In this document: positions 18,954 through 28,117 of the stretch, piece after piece
How the letters are laid out: the number at the start of each line of letters is the position of its first letter
Numbering within the stretch: the stretch's first letter is position 1
DNA from: Gammaproteobacteria bacterium
Lineage (GTDB): Bacteria; Pseudomonadota; Gammaproteobacteria; Arenicellales; Poriferihabitantaceae
Direction: 5' to 3'
Assembly (NCBI GenBank): GCA_009842505.1
Contig: VYFG01000057.1
Span: 1 to 48,587 of the forward strand
Length of the DNA: 48,587 nt
Notes under the pieces: generated by a model
Told to the model about the DNA's origin: nothing
What the model saw: the letters and a program-made list of their open reading frames with translations, nothing else
The model's database searches: none
Made by a program: the position numbers and the translations under genes

Positions 18954-20039
18954 ATGTTCACTCCTGCCACCACGGCCCGGCCGGTGGCGGACGTGCCGGA
19001 ATTTTCCGTTTCACACTGGCGATACCTGCACGGCCCGCCCGTCGGACACGCCAGGGTACGTGCCTGCCCCGAAGATTTCCAGGTGGAGGAACAGCTGGGC
19101 TTCACTCCTCCCGGTTCCGGGGCACACCACTGGATCTACCTGCGATATCACTCCCTTAACACCGCGGATGTTGCACGCATGATCGCGCGGGCGGCCGGAA
19201 TCCCCCCGAAGGATGTGGGCTACGGCGGCCTGAAGGATCGGGTGGCATTGACCAGCCAGTGGTTCAGCCTGCCCCGCCAGCCGGCCGATTCGGGAATTCA
19301 CGAAGGAATCGTGTCCCTTAGCGATCGCGATGAGCGTCTTGAACTGCTGCGGGTGAGTGCCAACACGCGCAAGCTCAGACGAGGCGTGCACTCCGGCAAC
19401 GGTTTCCGGATTACGCTGCGGAAAGTCAACGCTTCAGGGACAGCGTTGGAGGCACGCCTGAAATCCATACGTGCCCGGGGAGTGCCCAACTATTTCGGCC
19501 CGCAGAGATTCGGCCGCAACGGCAACAATCTTCGCACGGCGGTGCGGATGTTCCGCGGGGAGTCCCGGCGGGTTGACCGCATGACGCGCTCCATGGCGCT
19601 TTCCGCCGCGCGTGCGTGGGTGTTCAACGAAGTGCTGTCGCAGCGGATCGGTCGACAGTCATGGGATCAGCCCATGGCCGGGGACTGTATGCAACTCGAT
19701 GGCAGCCGTTCCCGGTTCATCCACGATGGTTCCGACCCGGATGTCGCAGGCAGGGTCGGGCAGGGCGACATTCATCTCACGGGCCCTCTCTGGGGAAGGG
19801 GCTGGACGCTTGCGACGGGGCCGGCCGCCGCTTTCGAAGAGAAAGCGGTTGCGGGGATCGACGTGTTGCCCGGGGGATTGGCCGCAGCCGGTTTGAAACA
19901 GGACCGCCGTGCCTTGCGCGTGGTTCCCGCCGGCCTTGACTGGCAGTGTGTGGAACCCGACAAGATGGTTCTGGAATTCTTCCTGCCGCAAGGGGCGTAC
20001 GCCACTGCCGTGTTGCGTGAATTGCTGCATACCGGATAG
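18954..20039 (+). CDS. truD: tRNA pseudouridine synthase D
   Basis: TruD makes pseudouridine 13 in tRNA(Glu) and related tRNAs. The ATG at 18954 gives 361 residues. The N-terminal segment ACPEDFQVEEQLGF, the catalytic motif GGLKDRVALTSQWFS with Asp95, the HSGNGFRITLR stretch and PNYFGPQRFGRNGNN are all hallmarks of the family; the insertion TRUD domain occupies the middle. In-frame starts upstream fall within the divergent rhodanese gene. A TACAAT box at 18916-18921 is a reasonable -10 element. The gene is followed after 27 bp by pyrF on the same strand. Confidence 0.96.
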   Translation: MFTPATTARPVADVPEFSVSHWRYLHGPPVGHARVRACPEDFQVEEQLGFTPPGSGAHHWIYLRYHSLNTADVARMIARAAGIPPKDVGYGGLKDRVALTSQWFSLPRQPADSGIHEGIVSLSDRDERLELLRVSANTRKLRRGVHSGNGFRITLRKVNASGTALEARLKSIRARGVPNYFGPQRFGRNGNNLRTAVRMFRGESRRVDRMTRSMALSAARAWVFNEVLSQRIGRQSWDQPMAGDCMQLDGSRSRFIHDGSDPDVAGRVGQGDIHLTGPLWGRGWTLATGPAAAFEEKAVAGIDVLPGGLAAAGLKQDRRALRVVPAGLDWQCVEPDKMVLEFFLPQGAYATAVLRELLHTG

Positions 20040-20066
20040 AATCGATCAAGTTCCACGTCGGCCCGA

Positions 20067-20900
20067 ATGACCTTCATCGAAAAGCTACGCCGCGCCTGGG
20101 AACAGCAGGATTCGCTGCTTTGCATAGGGATTGATCCCGACCCGGAACGCTTTCCTTCCTGCGTGCGCGGTGCCGATGGAATTTTGGATTTCAACCGGGC
20201 CATTATCGACGCGACGGCAGTTCATGCCTGTGCGTTCAAGCCACAGATCGCCTTTTTTGCCGCCCAGGGTGCCGAGCGGACACTGGAACGGACCATTGAC
20301 CATATCCGCGATCATCATCCCCACCTTCCGGTGATTCTGGATGCCAAGCGGGGAGATATCGGGACCACCGCGGAAATGTACGCCCGGGAGGCCTTTGACC
20401 GGTACGGCGCGGACGCCGTCACCGTCAATCCGTATCTTGGCGGCGATACGATCAAGCCGTTTCTCCGGTACGAAGACCGCGGCGTGATCGTCCTTTGCCG
20501 CACCTCCAATGCTGGCAGCGACGAATTCCAGGGACTCGCGTGTGATGGCGAATCCGTTTCGCTCCGGGTTGCGCGTAAGGCAGCGGGGGAATGGAATCGG
20601 AGCGGCAACGTCGCACTGGTGGTCGGCGCCACCTGGCCCGGCGAGCTTGCTGAAATCAGGGCTCTGGTCGGCGACATGCCGTTGCTGGTCCCGGGCATCG
20701 GCGCCCAGGGCGGTGGAATCGCCGCGGTGGTCGAGGCCGGTATCGACAGCAGGGGGCAGGGCCTTATCATCAATTCCTCGCGTTCCGTCCTGTATGCGGG
20801 CAGTGACAGCAGATTTGCCGAATCCGCAGCGGCGGAAGCGGCCGGCTTGCGTGAGCGCATCAACCGGCATAGAAGAAAACACGATCGAGGTGCAGCATGA
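20067..20900 (+). CDS. pyrF: Orotidine 5'-phosphate decarboxylase, type 2
   Basis: This enzyme makes UMP from OMP, the last step of de novo pyrimidine synthesis. The 277-residue length and sequence fit the longer type 2 subfamily rather than the 230-residue E. coli type. The catalytic [10 protein letters not shown] motif at 92-101 (Asp92, Lys94, Asp97) is intact, with the FKPQIAFF substrate segment at 57-64 and [13 protein letters not shown] after it. The C-terminus [16 protein letters not shown] and NSSRSVLYA forms the phosphate-binding loop. The stop overlaps the next gene's ATG by 4 nt. Confidence 0.95.
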   Translation: MTFIEKLRRAWEQQDSLLCIGIDPDPERFPSCVRGADGILDFNRAIIDATAVHACAFKPQIAFFAAQGAERTLERTIDHIRDHHPHLPVILDAKRGDIGTTAEMYAREAFDRYGADAVTVNPYLGGDTIKPFLRYEDRGVIVLCRTSNAGSDEFQGLACDGESVSLRVARKAAGEWNRSGNVALVVGATWPGELAEIRALVGDMPLLVPGIGAQGGGIAAVVEAGIDSRGQGLIINSSRSVLYAGSDSRFAESAAAEAAGLRERINRHRRKHDRGAA

Positions 20901-22045
20901 ACCTGAAATACGACACCCGATACCCCTCCATCGCCGATCTGAAAACCAGGGCGAAGCGACGAATTCCGGGATTCGCCTATGACTATGTGGACGGCGGCAT
21001 TGACGAGGAGCACGGTAAACGCCGGAACCGCGAAGCCTGGCACCACGTTGAACTGACCCCCCGTTACCTGCGGGATGTTTCCAGCGCCGACCAGTCCGTC
21101 GAGATATTCGGTCACCGCTATGCCATGCCCGTCGGCGTCTCGCCGGTGGGCCTTGGGAATATGATGTGGCCGGGTGCGGAGATCGCCCTGGCAAGGGCGA
21201 GTCAGCAGGCGAACATCCCCTATGTCCTCAGTACCTTCGGCACCACGCTGCTCGAGGAAATCGCCCGTGCGGCGCCGGATGTCTGCTGGTTCCAGCTGTA
21301 TGTGCCCAAGGATATGGATGCCATGAAGGATCTGATCAACCGTGCGAAGACGGCCGGATATAAGGCGCTCGTGGTGACGCTGGACATTGCCGTGGGGGCA
21401 AAACGCAACCGTGAACTCAAGAACGGCCTCATGCTGCCGTTCAAGTTCACGCCCAGAATCGTCTGGGAGGCAGCCACCCACCCGGTCTGGTCGGTCAGTA
21501 CCCTGATCCACGGTCAGCCGGATTTCGTCAACCTGCTTCCCTATCGAAAGGACTCCGACGAGGGACTGGCGGCCTTCCTGACGAGCTTCAACATGAACGG
21601 GGTGACCCGGGAACGGATCGAAATGATCCGGGAGCTCTGGGAGGGACCCATGGTTCTAAAGGGCGTGCAGCACGAGGGGGATATCCGGGCCTGCCTGGAT
21701 ATCGGCATCGACGGCATCGTGGTGTCCAATCACGGTGGCCGCCAGCTGGACGGCGCCCCGGCTTCCGCCGGCAGCCTGCAGGCGGTCTCCAAGGAGGCCA
21801 GGGCCAGGATGACCGTGATGGTGGACAGCGGCATCCGCTCCGGACTGGATGCGGTCCGCGCCCGGGCGCTTGGCGCCGAAATGATCTTTTCCGGGCGGTC
21901 ATTCTTCTGGGGAATGGGTGCCATGGGAAAGGCCGGCGCAGGGCAGGTTATCGAAATCTTCCGCGACGAGATCGACCGCACCCTGAAGCAGCTCGGCTGC
22001 CCTTCCTGGGATGCTATGGACCGATCCTGGCTGGCGGCTGACTGA
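20897..22045 (+). CDS. FMN-dependent alpha-hydroxy-acid dehydrogenase (L-lactate dehydrogenase-like)
   Basis: Members oxidise L-2-hydroxy acids such as L-lactate or glycolate to the 2-oxo acid with FMN, passing electrons to quinone or oxygen. The 382-residue protein has the N-terminal [15 protein letters not shown] and DYVDGG segments, the FMN site around [18 protein letters not shown], and the active-site [14 protein letters not shown] (about 277 onward) with the catalytic His. [19 protein letters not shown] binds the FMN phosphate. The closest named family is LldD; lactate is likely but mandelate or other hydroxy acids cannot be excluded. It overlaps pyrF by 4 nt (ATGA), an unusual partner, and is followed after 237 bp by an AEC carrier. 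Confidence 0.92.
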   Translation: MNLKYDTRYPSIADLKTRAKRRIPGFAYDYVDGGIDEEHGKRRNREAWHHVELTPRYLRDVSSADQSVEIFGHRYAMPVGVSPVGLGNMMWPGAEIALARASQQANIPYVLSTFGTTLLEEIARAAPDVCWFQLYVPKDMDAMKDLINRAKTAGYKALVVTLDIAVGAKRNRELKNGLMLPFKFTPRIVWEAATHPVWSVSTLIHGQPDFVNLLPYRKDSDEGLAAFLTSFNMNGVTRERIEMIRELWEGPMVLKGVQHEGDIRACLDIGIDGIVVSNHGGRQLDGAPASAGSLQAVSKEARARMTVMVDSGIRSGLDAVRARALGAEMIFSGRSFFWGMGAMGKAGAGQVIEIFRDEIDRTLKQLGCPSWDAMDRSWLAAD

Positions 22046-22282
22046 ACAGGCAACCCTGGAGCGGGAGACACAGGGCCGGAAGGGGAAACCGGGGCATCCC
22101 CAGGAGTCGTTCTGGCCAATCCACAGTGACCATTCCGTCATTCAGTTGCGGACGGGTACAGAGTTTCGGACTGCTTGTGCTGCATCTCCAGCAGGCTGAC
22201 CGGGGATCTGACCCGATTGCAGGTGCCGGGCATATGTCTGCATCCTTTTTAATAAAATTAATTAAACAAATATTTTAATAAT

Positions 22283-23149
22283 TTGAAAATAATAGAAATT
22301 CTTTTCCCTGTCTTTGCCCTGGTTGTGGTCGGTTACCTCTATGGTCGCCGTTACCGGCCCAATCTCCAGGCGGTGAACCAGCTCATGCTGTTCGTGTTTG
22401 TTCCCGCTCTGGTATTCGACGTCATGTCGCGAAGGAATTTCCAGGTGGTGGAGTATCAGTGGCTGGCGCTGGCCGGGGTGATCGTGGTCCTGGGTTCCGG
22501 CATCATTGCCTGGCCTGCAGGCCGGGCGCTGGGTTATCCGCAACGCGCCTTTCTGCCCACGATGATGTTCAACAACTGCGGCAACCTGGGCCTGCCCCTG
22601 GCCCTGCTTGCATTCGGGGACAAGGGACTGGAAGGTGCGGTAATCCTGTTCCTGGTGAGCAACCTGCTGCACTTCACCCTGGGAACGTGGATCTTCGGCG
22701 GCATCATTTCCTGGAAGGGCCTCGTGCTGAATCCGGTGAATATCGCCACGGTGGCTGGCCTCGGGGTCAATTTCCTGCAAATCAGGCTACCCGATTTCGT
22801 CCTGCTGCCGATATCCATGCTGGGACAGATCGTGATTCCGTTCATGCTGATTTCGCTGGGCGTCCGCATGCTCAGCGTGAAGCGGGCCGATCTCGGCAGG
22901 GGCATCGTGGGGTCGGTGGTCCGGCCACTCAGCGGTTTCGTGCCCGCCATGGCCGCGGTCTGGCTGCTGCCCCTGGACGTCGCCCAGGTGAGTCTCCTAA
23001 TCCTGTTCGCGACCCTGCCGCCCGCGGTGCTCAACTTCCTGTTTGCCGAGCAGTATCAGCAGGATCCCGAACTGGTCGCATCCCTGGTGCTGGTGGGCAA
23101 CGCGATGGCAGTGGTGACGACCGCCCTGGTACTCTGGTGGCTGGTCTGA
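22283..23149 (+). CDS. AEC (auxin efflux carrier) family transporter
   Basis: The 288-residue integral membrane protein has about ten hydrophobic segments split by a central gap, as in the AEC family, whose bacterial members move malate, malonate, lactate and similar acids. Typical features are the first segment VFALVVVGYLYGRRY, the FNNCGNLGLPLALLAFG motif, IVIPFMLISLGVRM and LFATLPPAVLNFLFAEQY. The only usable start is TTG at 22283; an in-frame TAA lies eight codons upstream, and the leader is AT-rich without a clear ribosome binding site. The nearby 2-hydroxyacid dehydrogenase hints at a hydroxy-acid substrate, an inference from position only. Confidence 0.85.
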   Translation: MKIIEILFPVFALVVVGYLYGRRYRPNLQAVNQLMLFVFVPALVFDVMSRRNFQVVEYQWLALAGVIVVLGSGIIAWPAGRALGYPQRAFLPTMMFNNCGNLGLPLALLAFGDKGLEGAVILFLVSNLLHFTLGTWIFGGIISWKGLVLNPVNIATVAGLGVNFLQIRLPDFVLLPISMLGQIVIPFMLISLGVRMLSVKRADLGRGIVGSVVRPLSGFVPAMAAVWLLPLDVAQVSLLILFATLPPAVLNFLFAEQYQQDPELVASLVLVGNAMAVVTTALVLWWLV

Positions 23150-23285
23150 ACCGTTCCGGATCGGTGAATATCTCACAATTTTCACCGAATGGCGGTATGA
23201 TTCGCGGCATATCGTCCGGGACCGGCGATCCAGACTGCAGGTCCGGCCGATTCCCCAGTTCCCACTACTGATGAATGAGGTCAAC

Positions 23286-23768
23286 ATGACAATTAAAGCA
23301 GGAGACAGGCTGCCGAACGTGGAAGTCGGCGTGATGGGATCAGGCGGTCCCGAAACCACGACCACCGATGAGATATTCAGTGGCCGCAAGGTGCTGGTAT
23401 TCGGGCTTCCGGGGGCGTTCACGCCCACTTGCAGCGCAGCCCATCTTCCGGGTTACGTGGTCCACAATGACGCCATCAAGGCGAAGGGCGTGGATACGAT
23501 CGCCTGCGTGTCCGTAAACGATGCCTTCGTCATGGATGCCTGGGGAAAATCCCAGAACGTGGACGGGAAGATTCTCATGGTGGCGGACGGGAGTGCCGCG
23601 TTCAGCGAGGCCGTCGGGCTCGTCCTCGACCTGACTGCCAGGGGTATGGGTATACGCTCCAGGCGCTACGCCATGATCGTCGATGATTGCGTCGTAACCC
23701 ATCTCAACGTCGATGAAGGGGCCAATCTCGAGGTCAGCGACGCCGAAACGATGATGGCACTGCTCTAG
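23286..23768 (+). CDS. Peroxiredoxin of the Prx5/hybrid type
   Basis: This 160-residue cytosolic thiol peroxidase reduces hydrogen peroxide and alkyl peroxides. The peroxidatic motif LPGAFTPTCS places Cys49; KVLVFG and VNDAFVMDAWGK are family signatures, and the C-terminal DVxDAETMMALL resembles Prx5 proteins. Extra cysteines near residues 75 and 141 could serve as resolving thiols; glutathione or glutaredoxin are usual reductants. The ATG at 23286 follows GAGG at a proper distance; the in-frame ATG at 23271 lacks such a site. It lies between an AEC transporter and htpX, which suggests a stress context. Confidence 0.93.
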   Translation: MTIKAGDRLPNVEVGVMGSGGPETTTTDEIFSGRKVLVFGLPGAFTPTCSAAHLPGYVVHNDAIKAKGVDTIACVSVNDAFVMDAWGKSQNVDGKILMVADGSAAFSEAVGLVLDLTARGMGIRSRRYAMIVDDCVVTHLNVDEGANLEVSDAETMMALL

Positions 23769-23874
23769 ACGGTCCGTCCCGTTGCCCCGTGGCACGGACT
23801 CCGGTCCGCGTTGCCCGGTATCCGCAATTTCCATGACGGGACATCACCGGCTTAGCTCCTGAACCCGGAAAAAC

Positions 23875-24762
23875 ATGTTCAACCGGCTGTTTCTTTTTCT
23901 AGGCACCAACCTGGCCGTGGTTGTCGTGCTGGGCATCGTATCGCGCCTGTTCGGCATCGATCGGCATATCGGCGGCGATATCACCCCGTTGCTGGTTTTT
24001 TCGTTCATCTTCGGCATGGCGGGCGCGTTCATCTCCTTGGCCATGTCCAAGTCCATGGCCAAACGTTCCACCGGCGCCAGGGTGATCGAGGCGCCGGCGA
24101 ACGCCACCGAAAGGTGGTTGGTGGAGACGGTGCAAAAGCAGGCGGATGCCGCCGGCATCGGCATGCCGGAGGTGGCGATCTTCGATACTCCGCAGGTCAA
24201 CGCATTCGCCACCGGCATGAAGAGGAACGAATCCCTGGTCGCCGTGAGCAGCGGCCTGCTCCGCACCATGACGCGGGATGAGGCCGAGGCGGTCATGGCC
24301 CACGAGGTCTCCCATGTCGCCAACGGTGACATGATCACGCTCAGCCTGATCCAGGGTATCGTCAACACATTCGTGATTTTCCTTTCCCGCATCGTCGGTG
24401 GATTCATCGACAAGGCGGTGTTCCGTAACGAACGCGGCTACGGAATCGGCTATTTCATCTCGGTCATGATCGCGGAAATCGTGTTCGGCGTCCTCGCGTC
24501 CATCATCGTGATGTATTTCAGCAGGGTCCGCGAGTTTCGTGCAGACGAGGGGGGTGCCAGGCTGGCCGGCAGGGAGAAGATGATTGCCGCCCTGCGCCGG
24601 CTGCAGGCCCAGCATGAACCGGAGTCATTGCCGGACCAGCTTGCCGCTTTCGGGATCAACGGCGGCAGGGGAGGCGGATTGCAGCGACTGTTCCGGAGCC
24701 ATCCGGATCTGAGTGATCGGATCGAGGCGTTGCGGCGCCTTGATGAGACTGCGGTTTCCTGA
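23875..24762 (+). CDS. htpX: Membrane zinc protease HtpX
   Basis: HtpX is an inner-membrane M48 endopeptidase that clears damaged membrane proteins together with FtsH. The 295-residue protein has two N-terminal membrane segments (about 4-22 and 36-56), the zinc motif HEVSH at 143-147 facing the cytosol, two further segments near 160-215, and the third ligand Glu225 in [14 protein letters not shown]. The C-terminal [12 protein letters not shown] motif is conserved. The start ATG follows GGAAAA. Length and motifs are normal. Confidence 0.97.
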   Translation: MFNRLFLFLGTNLAVVVVLGIVSRLFGIDRHIGGDITPLLVFSFIFGMAGAFISLAMSKSMAKRSTGARVIEAPANATERWLVETVQKQADAAGIGMPEVAIFDTPQVNAFATGMKRNESLVAVSSGLLRTMTRDEAEAVMAHEVSHVANGDMITLSLIQGIVNTFVIFLSRIVGGFIDKAVFRNERGYGIGYFISVMIAEIVFGVLASIIVMYFSRVREFRADEGGARLAGREKMIAALRRLQAQHEPESLPDQLAAFGINGGRGGGLQRLFRSHPDLSDRIEALRRLDETAVS

Positions 24763-25171
24763 TCGCAACGTCCAGTCACCGTTTTCAAGGCATGATCCCA
24801 AGACACCCGGGCCGGAGGTGTAACCAGCACGGTTGACATGCCGTCGGGAGATGGTCTTCCCGACGCCCCGAGATGGTCCGCACGGTACTCCCGACGGTAT
24901 CTCTGCGTCGTCTCTGAACCCGGACGGACCCCGCAGTCCCGCCATCGACGGTTCCATACCGAAGAACAGGGACATTCAGCCGCCCTCACCGACCCGGACG
25001 GCCATCTCCCGTTCTTGTCCAGGGTGCCCAAACCTCCTGCACGTCACCAGTCAGGCAACGAGCTGCATGTCGTGTGGCATCCCGTACAGCACCAGCGTCG
25101 GGCCCGCATTCCTTCATCCGATCTTCGGAACACGACGGAAGGCTATGATCCTATTGTGCCTGCAAAATGTT
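24763..25171. other. Gene-free stretch upstream of the ABC importer operon
   Basis: No gene is supported in this stretch. A plus-strand frame across 24833-25222 contains two CxxC pairs (CPGCP, CMSCG), but it runs through the operator and overlaps the likely leader, so I do not call it. The stretch may be decayed DNA or a junction, since base and codon composition seems to shift to a less GC-rich style in the importer genes that follow. Confidence 0.35.
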
Positions 25172-25182
25172 TTGTTATATTA
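25154..25182 (+). promoter_or_regulatory. Putative promoter of the ABC importer operon
   Basis: TTGTGC at 25154-25159 and TATATT at 25176-25181, 16 bp apart, form a plausible -35/-10 pair about 60 bp before the ATPase start. The -10 element is covered by the palindrome at 25172-25188. Confidence 0.4.
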
Positions 25183-25188
25183 TAACAA
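25172..25188. promoter_or_regulatory. Zur-box-like palindrome
   Basis: TTGTTATA-T-TATAACAA is a perfect 8-bp inverted repeat with one central base. It closely follows the TGTTATANTATAACA type of sequence bound by the zinc repressor Zur in gammaproteobacteria. It sits across the candidate -10 box of the importer, as expected for a zinc-loaded repressor. The zur gene itself is not in the window, so this is a prediction from similarity. Confidence 0.6.
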
Positions 25189-25243
25189 TTTGAGGTTGGC
25201 CGGAAAACGGTGGCCGAGGTAAACGCCAAACGACGCAACGCAT

Positions 25244-26068
25244 ATGGGCCACAGACTCGATGGTGAGATTGCACTCGATCTGAACGGGTTGGGTTATCGC
25301 GCCCCAGGGGGCACGGAACTTCTTAGTGATGTGACACTGCATCTGAATCCCGGCGAAATCCTGGCGGTTGTTGGATTGAACGGCGCTGGCAAAACAACGC
25401 TGATCCGATTGCTGGCCGGACTGATCAGGCCGACATCGGGGACGATCTCGTTGAGCGGCCAGCCTTATGACACGTTTTCGAACGCCGAGCGGGCGCGTCG
25501 GATTGCGTATGTCGGGCAATACGACGACGCCGATGGACGGTTGTTGTTGCAGGACTACGTGGCGCTTGGGACCCTGCCTCACCGTGCGTCCCTGTCTCCC
25601 GCCGAAGTATCGGAGCGGGTGGGTGATGCGCTGGATCAGGTCGGATTGTCGAATTTGGCGTTGTCCCGCCTGGAGATGCTGTCTGGCGGAGAGCGCCAGC
25701 GCGCCAAGTTCGCACGCGCCATTTGTCAGGCACCCAACCTGATTCTGTTGGATGAACCTACGAACCATCTGGATCCGGCCGCACGTGGCACACTGCTGAC
25801 GGCAGCCTTGCGACTCGGTATCACGGCGGTGACGGCGCTGCATGATCTGACCTTGATCGAGGCCTTCGCCAGCCACGTCGCAGTGCTGCGTAATGGACGA
25901 TTGGCCGCCTATGGTCACCCTGCCGAAGTCCTGCAGCCCGATACCGTCAATGAGGTGTTCGGCGTCAATCTCTATCGCCTGGATCATCCGCATGAGGATC
26001 GTATCCTGTCGTCGTTGGACATCGTCATCGGTGGTACAACCAATGAACGCGACCGGCGTATCCAATGA
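25244..26068 (+). CDS. FecE/BtuD-type ABC transporter ATPase
   Basis: The 274-residue protein is the cytosolic ATPase of an importer of the iron-siderophore/cobalamin class. Walker A GLNGAGKTT (44-52), the ABC signature LSGGERQR (about 146-153), Walker B LILLDEPTNHLD and the H-loop HDLT are intact. Its sequence is closest in style to FecE and BtuD, with an ATG start 56 bp after the Zur-like box. The three genes are co-directional with gaps of about 27 and 6 bp, forming one operon. The ligand could be a zinc complex, another metal chelate or cobalamin; the operator favours a zinc-linked role. Confidence 0.9.
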   Translation: MGHRLDGEIALDLNGLGYRAPGGTELLSDVTLHLNPGEILAVVGLNGAGKTTLIRLLAGLIRPTSGTISLSGQPYDTFSNAERARRIAYVGQYDDADGRLLLQDYVALGTLPHRASLSPAEVSERVGDALDQVGLSNLALSRLEMLSGGERQRAKFARAICQAPNLILLDEPTNHLDPAARGTLLTAALRLGITAVTALHDLTLIEAFASHVAVLRNGRLAAYGHPAEVLQPDTVNEVFGVNLYRLDHPHEDRILSSLDIVIGGTTNERDRRIQ

Positions 26069-26118
26069 ACGCATCCAGTTAGCTAAACGCTACCAATGAA
26101 TTCGACACCTCCAATGAA
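26040..26118 (+). repeat. Four CCAATGAA repeats at the ATPase/binding-protein junction
   Basis: CCAATGAA occurs at 26040, 26062, 26093 and 26111. Each contains an ATG, and the third and fourth are in frame with the binding-protein gene. The first two share the longer CCAATGAACGCRWCC, as from a local duplication. This makes the start of the next gene ambiguous. Confidence 0.6.
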
Positions 26119-27103
26119 CTTTCCCAGTAAAAACAGCCAAGTCTTCCCCATGTTCTCCCAAATGATCGTCCGTGCTTTGGGCGTACTGGCCGTCTCACTG
26201 ACTGTCCAGACAGCCCAGGCGTATCCGGTTACCGTCGATAACTGCGGGGCGTCTCTGACTATTGAGAAAGCGCCCGAACGCATGGTCGTCCATGACATCA
26301 ACATGTCCGAGATGGCTTTTGCCCTGGGACTGCAGGACCGGATAGTCGGCCTCACCGGCATCAGTGGCTGGTACAAGACCACGCCGGAGTTCGACAACGC
26401 GCGCGGAACGATCCCCGAACTGGCGCCGAAATATCCGACACTCGAGAACCTGGTCGCGGTTACACCCGACCTGTTCTTTGCAGGCTGGTATTACGGCATG
26501 AAACCGGGCAGCGATGTGACCCCCGAGACATTGGCGCCGCATGGAATCCAAACGTTGATTCTGACGGAGAGCTGCATTCACCTGGACAAGGATCGCCCAG
26601 CGGCGTCATTCGACCTGCTGTACGATGACATCGCCCGGCTTGGGAAAATATTCGACAAGAATGATGAGGCGGCAGAACTGATCGCAAATTGGAAAGCCCG
26701 GATCGCCGATATCAGGGCCAGCGTGGGCGAGGCTAGCGGCAAGCGCGTGTTTTTGTACGATTCCGGCTCCGACAAGCCGTTCACGGCGGGCAAGTTTGCC
26801 ATGCCGACCGCTATGATCGAGGCCCTCGGCGGCACCAACATAACCGCTGATATGGAAACGAGTTGGGGTACGACCTCCTGGGAGGCGGTTGCTGCTGCCG
26901 ACCCCGAGTTCCTGATCCTGCTGGATTATCAATCCGGCGGCGGTGCGGCGGACCTTTTGGCTTTCCTGAAGACACATCCGGTGATGCAGCATGTAACAGC
27001 CGTCAAGAACGAAGCCTTTGTCCCGCTGCGCTACGAAGAGCTGACTCCCGGACCCGCCACCATCGAGGCGGTGGAGAAGATGGCGACTGCCCTGAAGCGC
27101 TGA
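26096..27103 (+). CDS. Periplasmic substrate-binding protein of a FecB/BtuF-type importer
   Basis: The protein captures a metal chelate in the periplasm and delivers it to the FecCD-type permease. Starting at 26096 it has 335 residues; in-frame ATGs at 26114, 26150 and 26162 are alternatives. The signal peptide core is VRALGVLAVSLTV with cleavage near AQA/YP; no lipobox is seen. The two-lobed fold is indicated by KAPERMVVHDINMSEMAFALGL, LENLVAVTPDLFFAGWYYG, the LTESCIH segment, and the C-terminal GTTSWEAVAAADPEFLIL. The motif pattern resembles the subgroup often labelled F420-0 or iron-chelate binding in databases, where the true ligand is unproven. Confidence 0.88.
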   Translation: MNSTPPMNFPSKNSQVFPMFSQMIVRALGVLAVSLTVQTAQAYPVTVDNCGASLTIEKAPERMVVHDINMSEMAFALGLQDRIVGLTGISGWYKTTPEFDNARGTIPELAPKYPTLENLVAVTPDLFFAGWYYGMKPGSDVTPETLAPHGIQTLILTESCIHLDKDRPAASFDLLYDDIARLGKIFDKNDEAAELIANWKARIADIRASVGEASGKRVFLYDSGSDKPFTAGKFAMPTAMIEALGGTNITADMETSWGTTSWEAVAAADPEFLILLDYQSGGGAADLLAFLKTHPVMQHVTAVKNEAFVPLRYEELTPGPATIEAVEKMATALKR

Positions 27104-27109
27104 GGCGTA

Positions 27110-28093
27110 ATGCGCCTTGCCGGTGTACTGACGCTGGGGTGCGCCGGCCTGGCAGGATTGCTGCTTGTCGCTGTGGCCGTCGGGTCGACGCCGTTTAGCC
27201 TGGCGCAGATCCTCGCGGCTTTCACGTCGAGCGACACGACCAGCCCGGTCAGCCGGATCGTACTGGATCTGAGACTTCCACGAGCACTGCTGGCGGTCAT
27301 CGTTGGCGCCGGGCTGGGCATGGTCGGTGCCGTGCTGCAAACGCTGACCCGAAACGATTTGGCAGATCCTTTCCTGTTCGGGCTGTCATCCGGGGCTGCG
27401 GCCGGAGCAGTGTTCGTGATCACCGTGACGGGTAACTTCCTCGGGTTCTGGACATTACCGCTGGCGGCCTTTGCCGGCGGGTTGATTGCCTCGCTGATCG
27501 TCCTCAGTCTGTTCGGGCGGTTGTCCCGGCAAAGCGCCAGCCAGATGGTCCTGGCAGGCTTGGCCGTGTCATTTCTGCTCCTGTCCCTGACCAACTATCT
27601 GATCTTTGCCGGTGATCAGCGCGCGGCCCATTCAGTGTTGTTCTGGACCCTGGGCGGCTTGGGGCTGGCGAATTGGGATGTTCTGCCGATCGCCCTGGCA
27701 GGACTTGCCGCCATCGGGATATTGGTTTTGCTGGCACATCGGCAGCTGGACGCGCTGTTGGCAGGCGACGAGGCAGCGGAGACGTTGGGTATTTCTGTCA
27801 CCCGGATCCGGCAAGTTGCGTTTCTGGTCTGCGCCTTCGCCACGGCCAGTTTCGTCGCGCTTACCGGCGTGATCGGTTTCATCGGCCTGATGGTCCCCCA
27901 TCTGGCCCGGGGCGTTGCGGGTCCCCTGCACGGGTCCATGATGTTGACGTCAGCGGTCATTGGGGCCTGTCTCCTGCTGTCGAGTGACATCGCCGCGCGA
28001 ACACTGCTGGCACCGCAGGAACTTCCCATCGGCGTGCTCACCACCTCGGTCGGCGCTGTTTTCGTGCTTGTCCTGGTGCACCGGCAGAAGTGA
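27110..28093 (+). CDS. FecCD/BtuC-type ABC transporter permease
   Basis: The 327-residue membrane protein has about nine to ten hydrophobic segments, normal for the BtuC/FecCD family. Hallmarks are LDLRLPRALLAVIVGAGL, the GAVLQTLTRNDLADPFLFGLSSGAA region, GDEAAETLGI (the coupling helix that docks on the ATPase) and GVIGFIGLMVPHLAR. The ATG follows the binding-protein stop after 6 bp. It has a single permease gene, so a homodimer is expected. No outer-membrane TonB receptor gene is next to it. Confidence 0.92.
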   Translation: MRLAGVLTLGCAGLAGLLLVAVAVGSTPFSLAQILAAFTSSDTTSPVSRIVLDLRLPRALLAVIVGAGLGMVGAVLQTLTRNDLADPFLFGLSSGAAAGAVFVITVTGNFLGFWTLPLAAFAGGLIASLIVLSLFGRLSRQSASQMVLAGLAVSFLLLSLTNYLIFAGDQRAAHSVLFWTLGGLGLANWDVLPIALAGLAAIGILVLLAHRQLDALLAGDEAAETLGISVTRIRQVAFLVCAFATASFVALTGVIGFIGLMVPHLARGVAGPLHGSMMLTSAVIGACLLLSSDIAARTLLAPQELPIGVLTTSVGAVFVLVLVHRQK

Positions 28094-28117
28094 CCGGAGC
28101 CCTTAGGATCGTTCCAG

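Noticed and set aside
24833..25222. Plus-strand frame with two CxxC pairs, like a zinc ribbon
   Set aside because: It crosses the putative operator and promoter, lacks a ribosome site and the rest of the sequence is not protein-like; the cysteines are probably chance.
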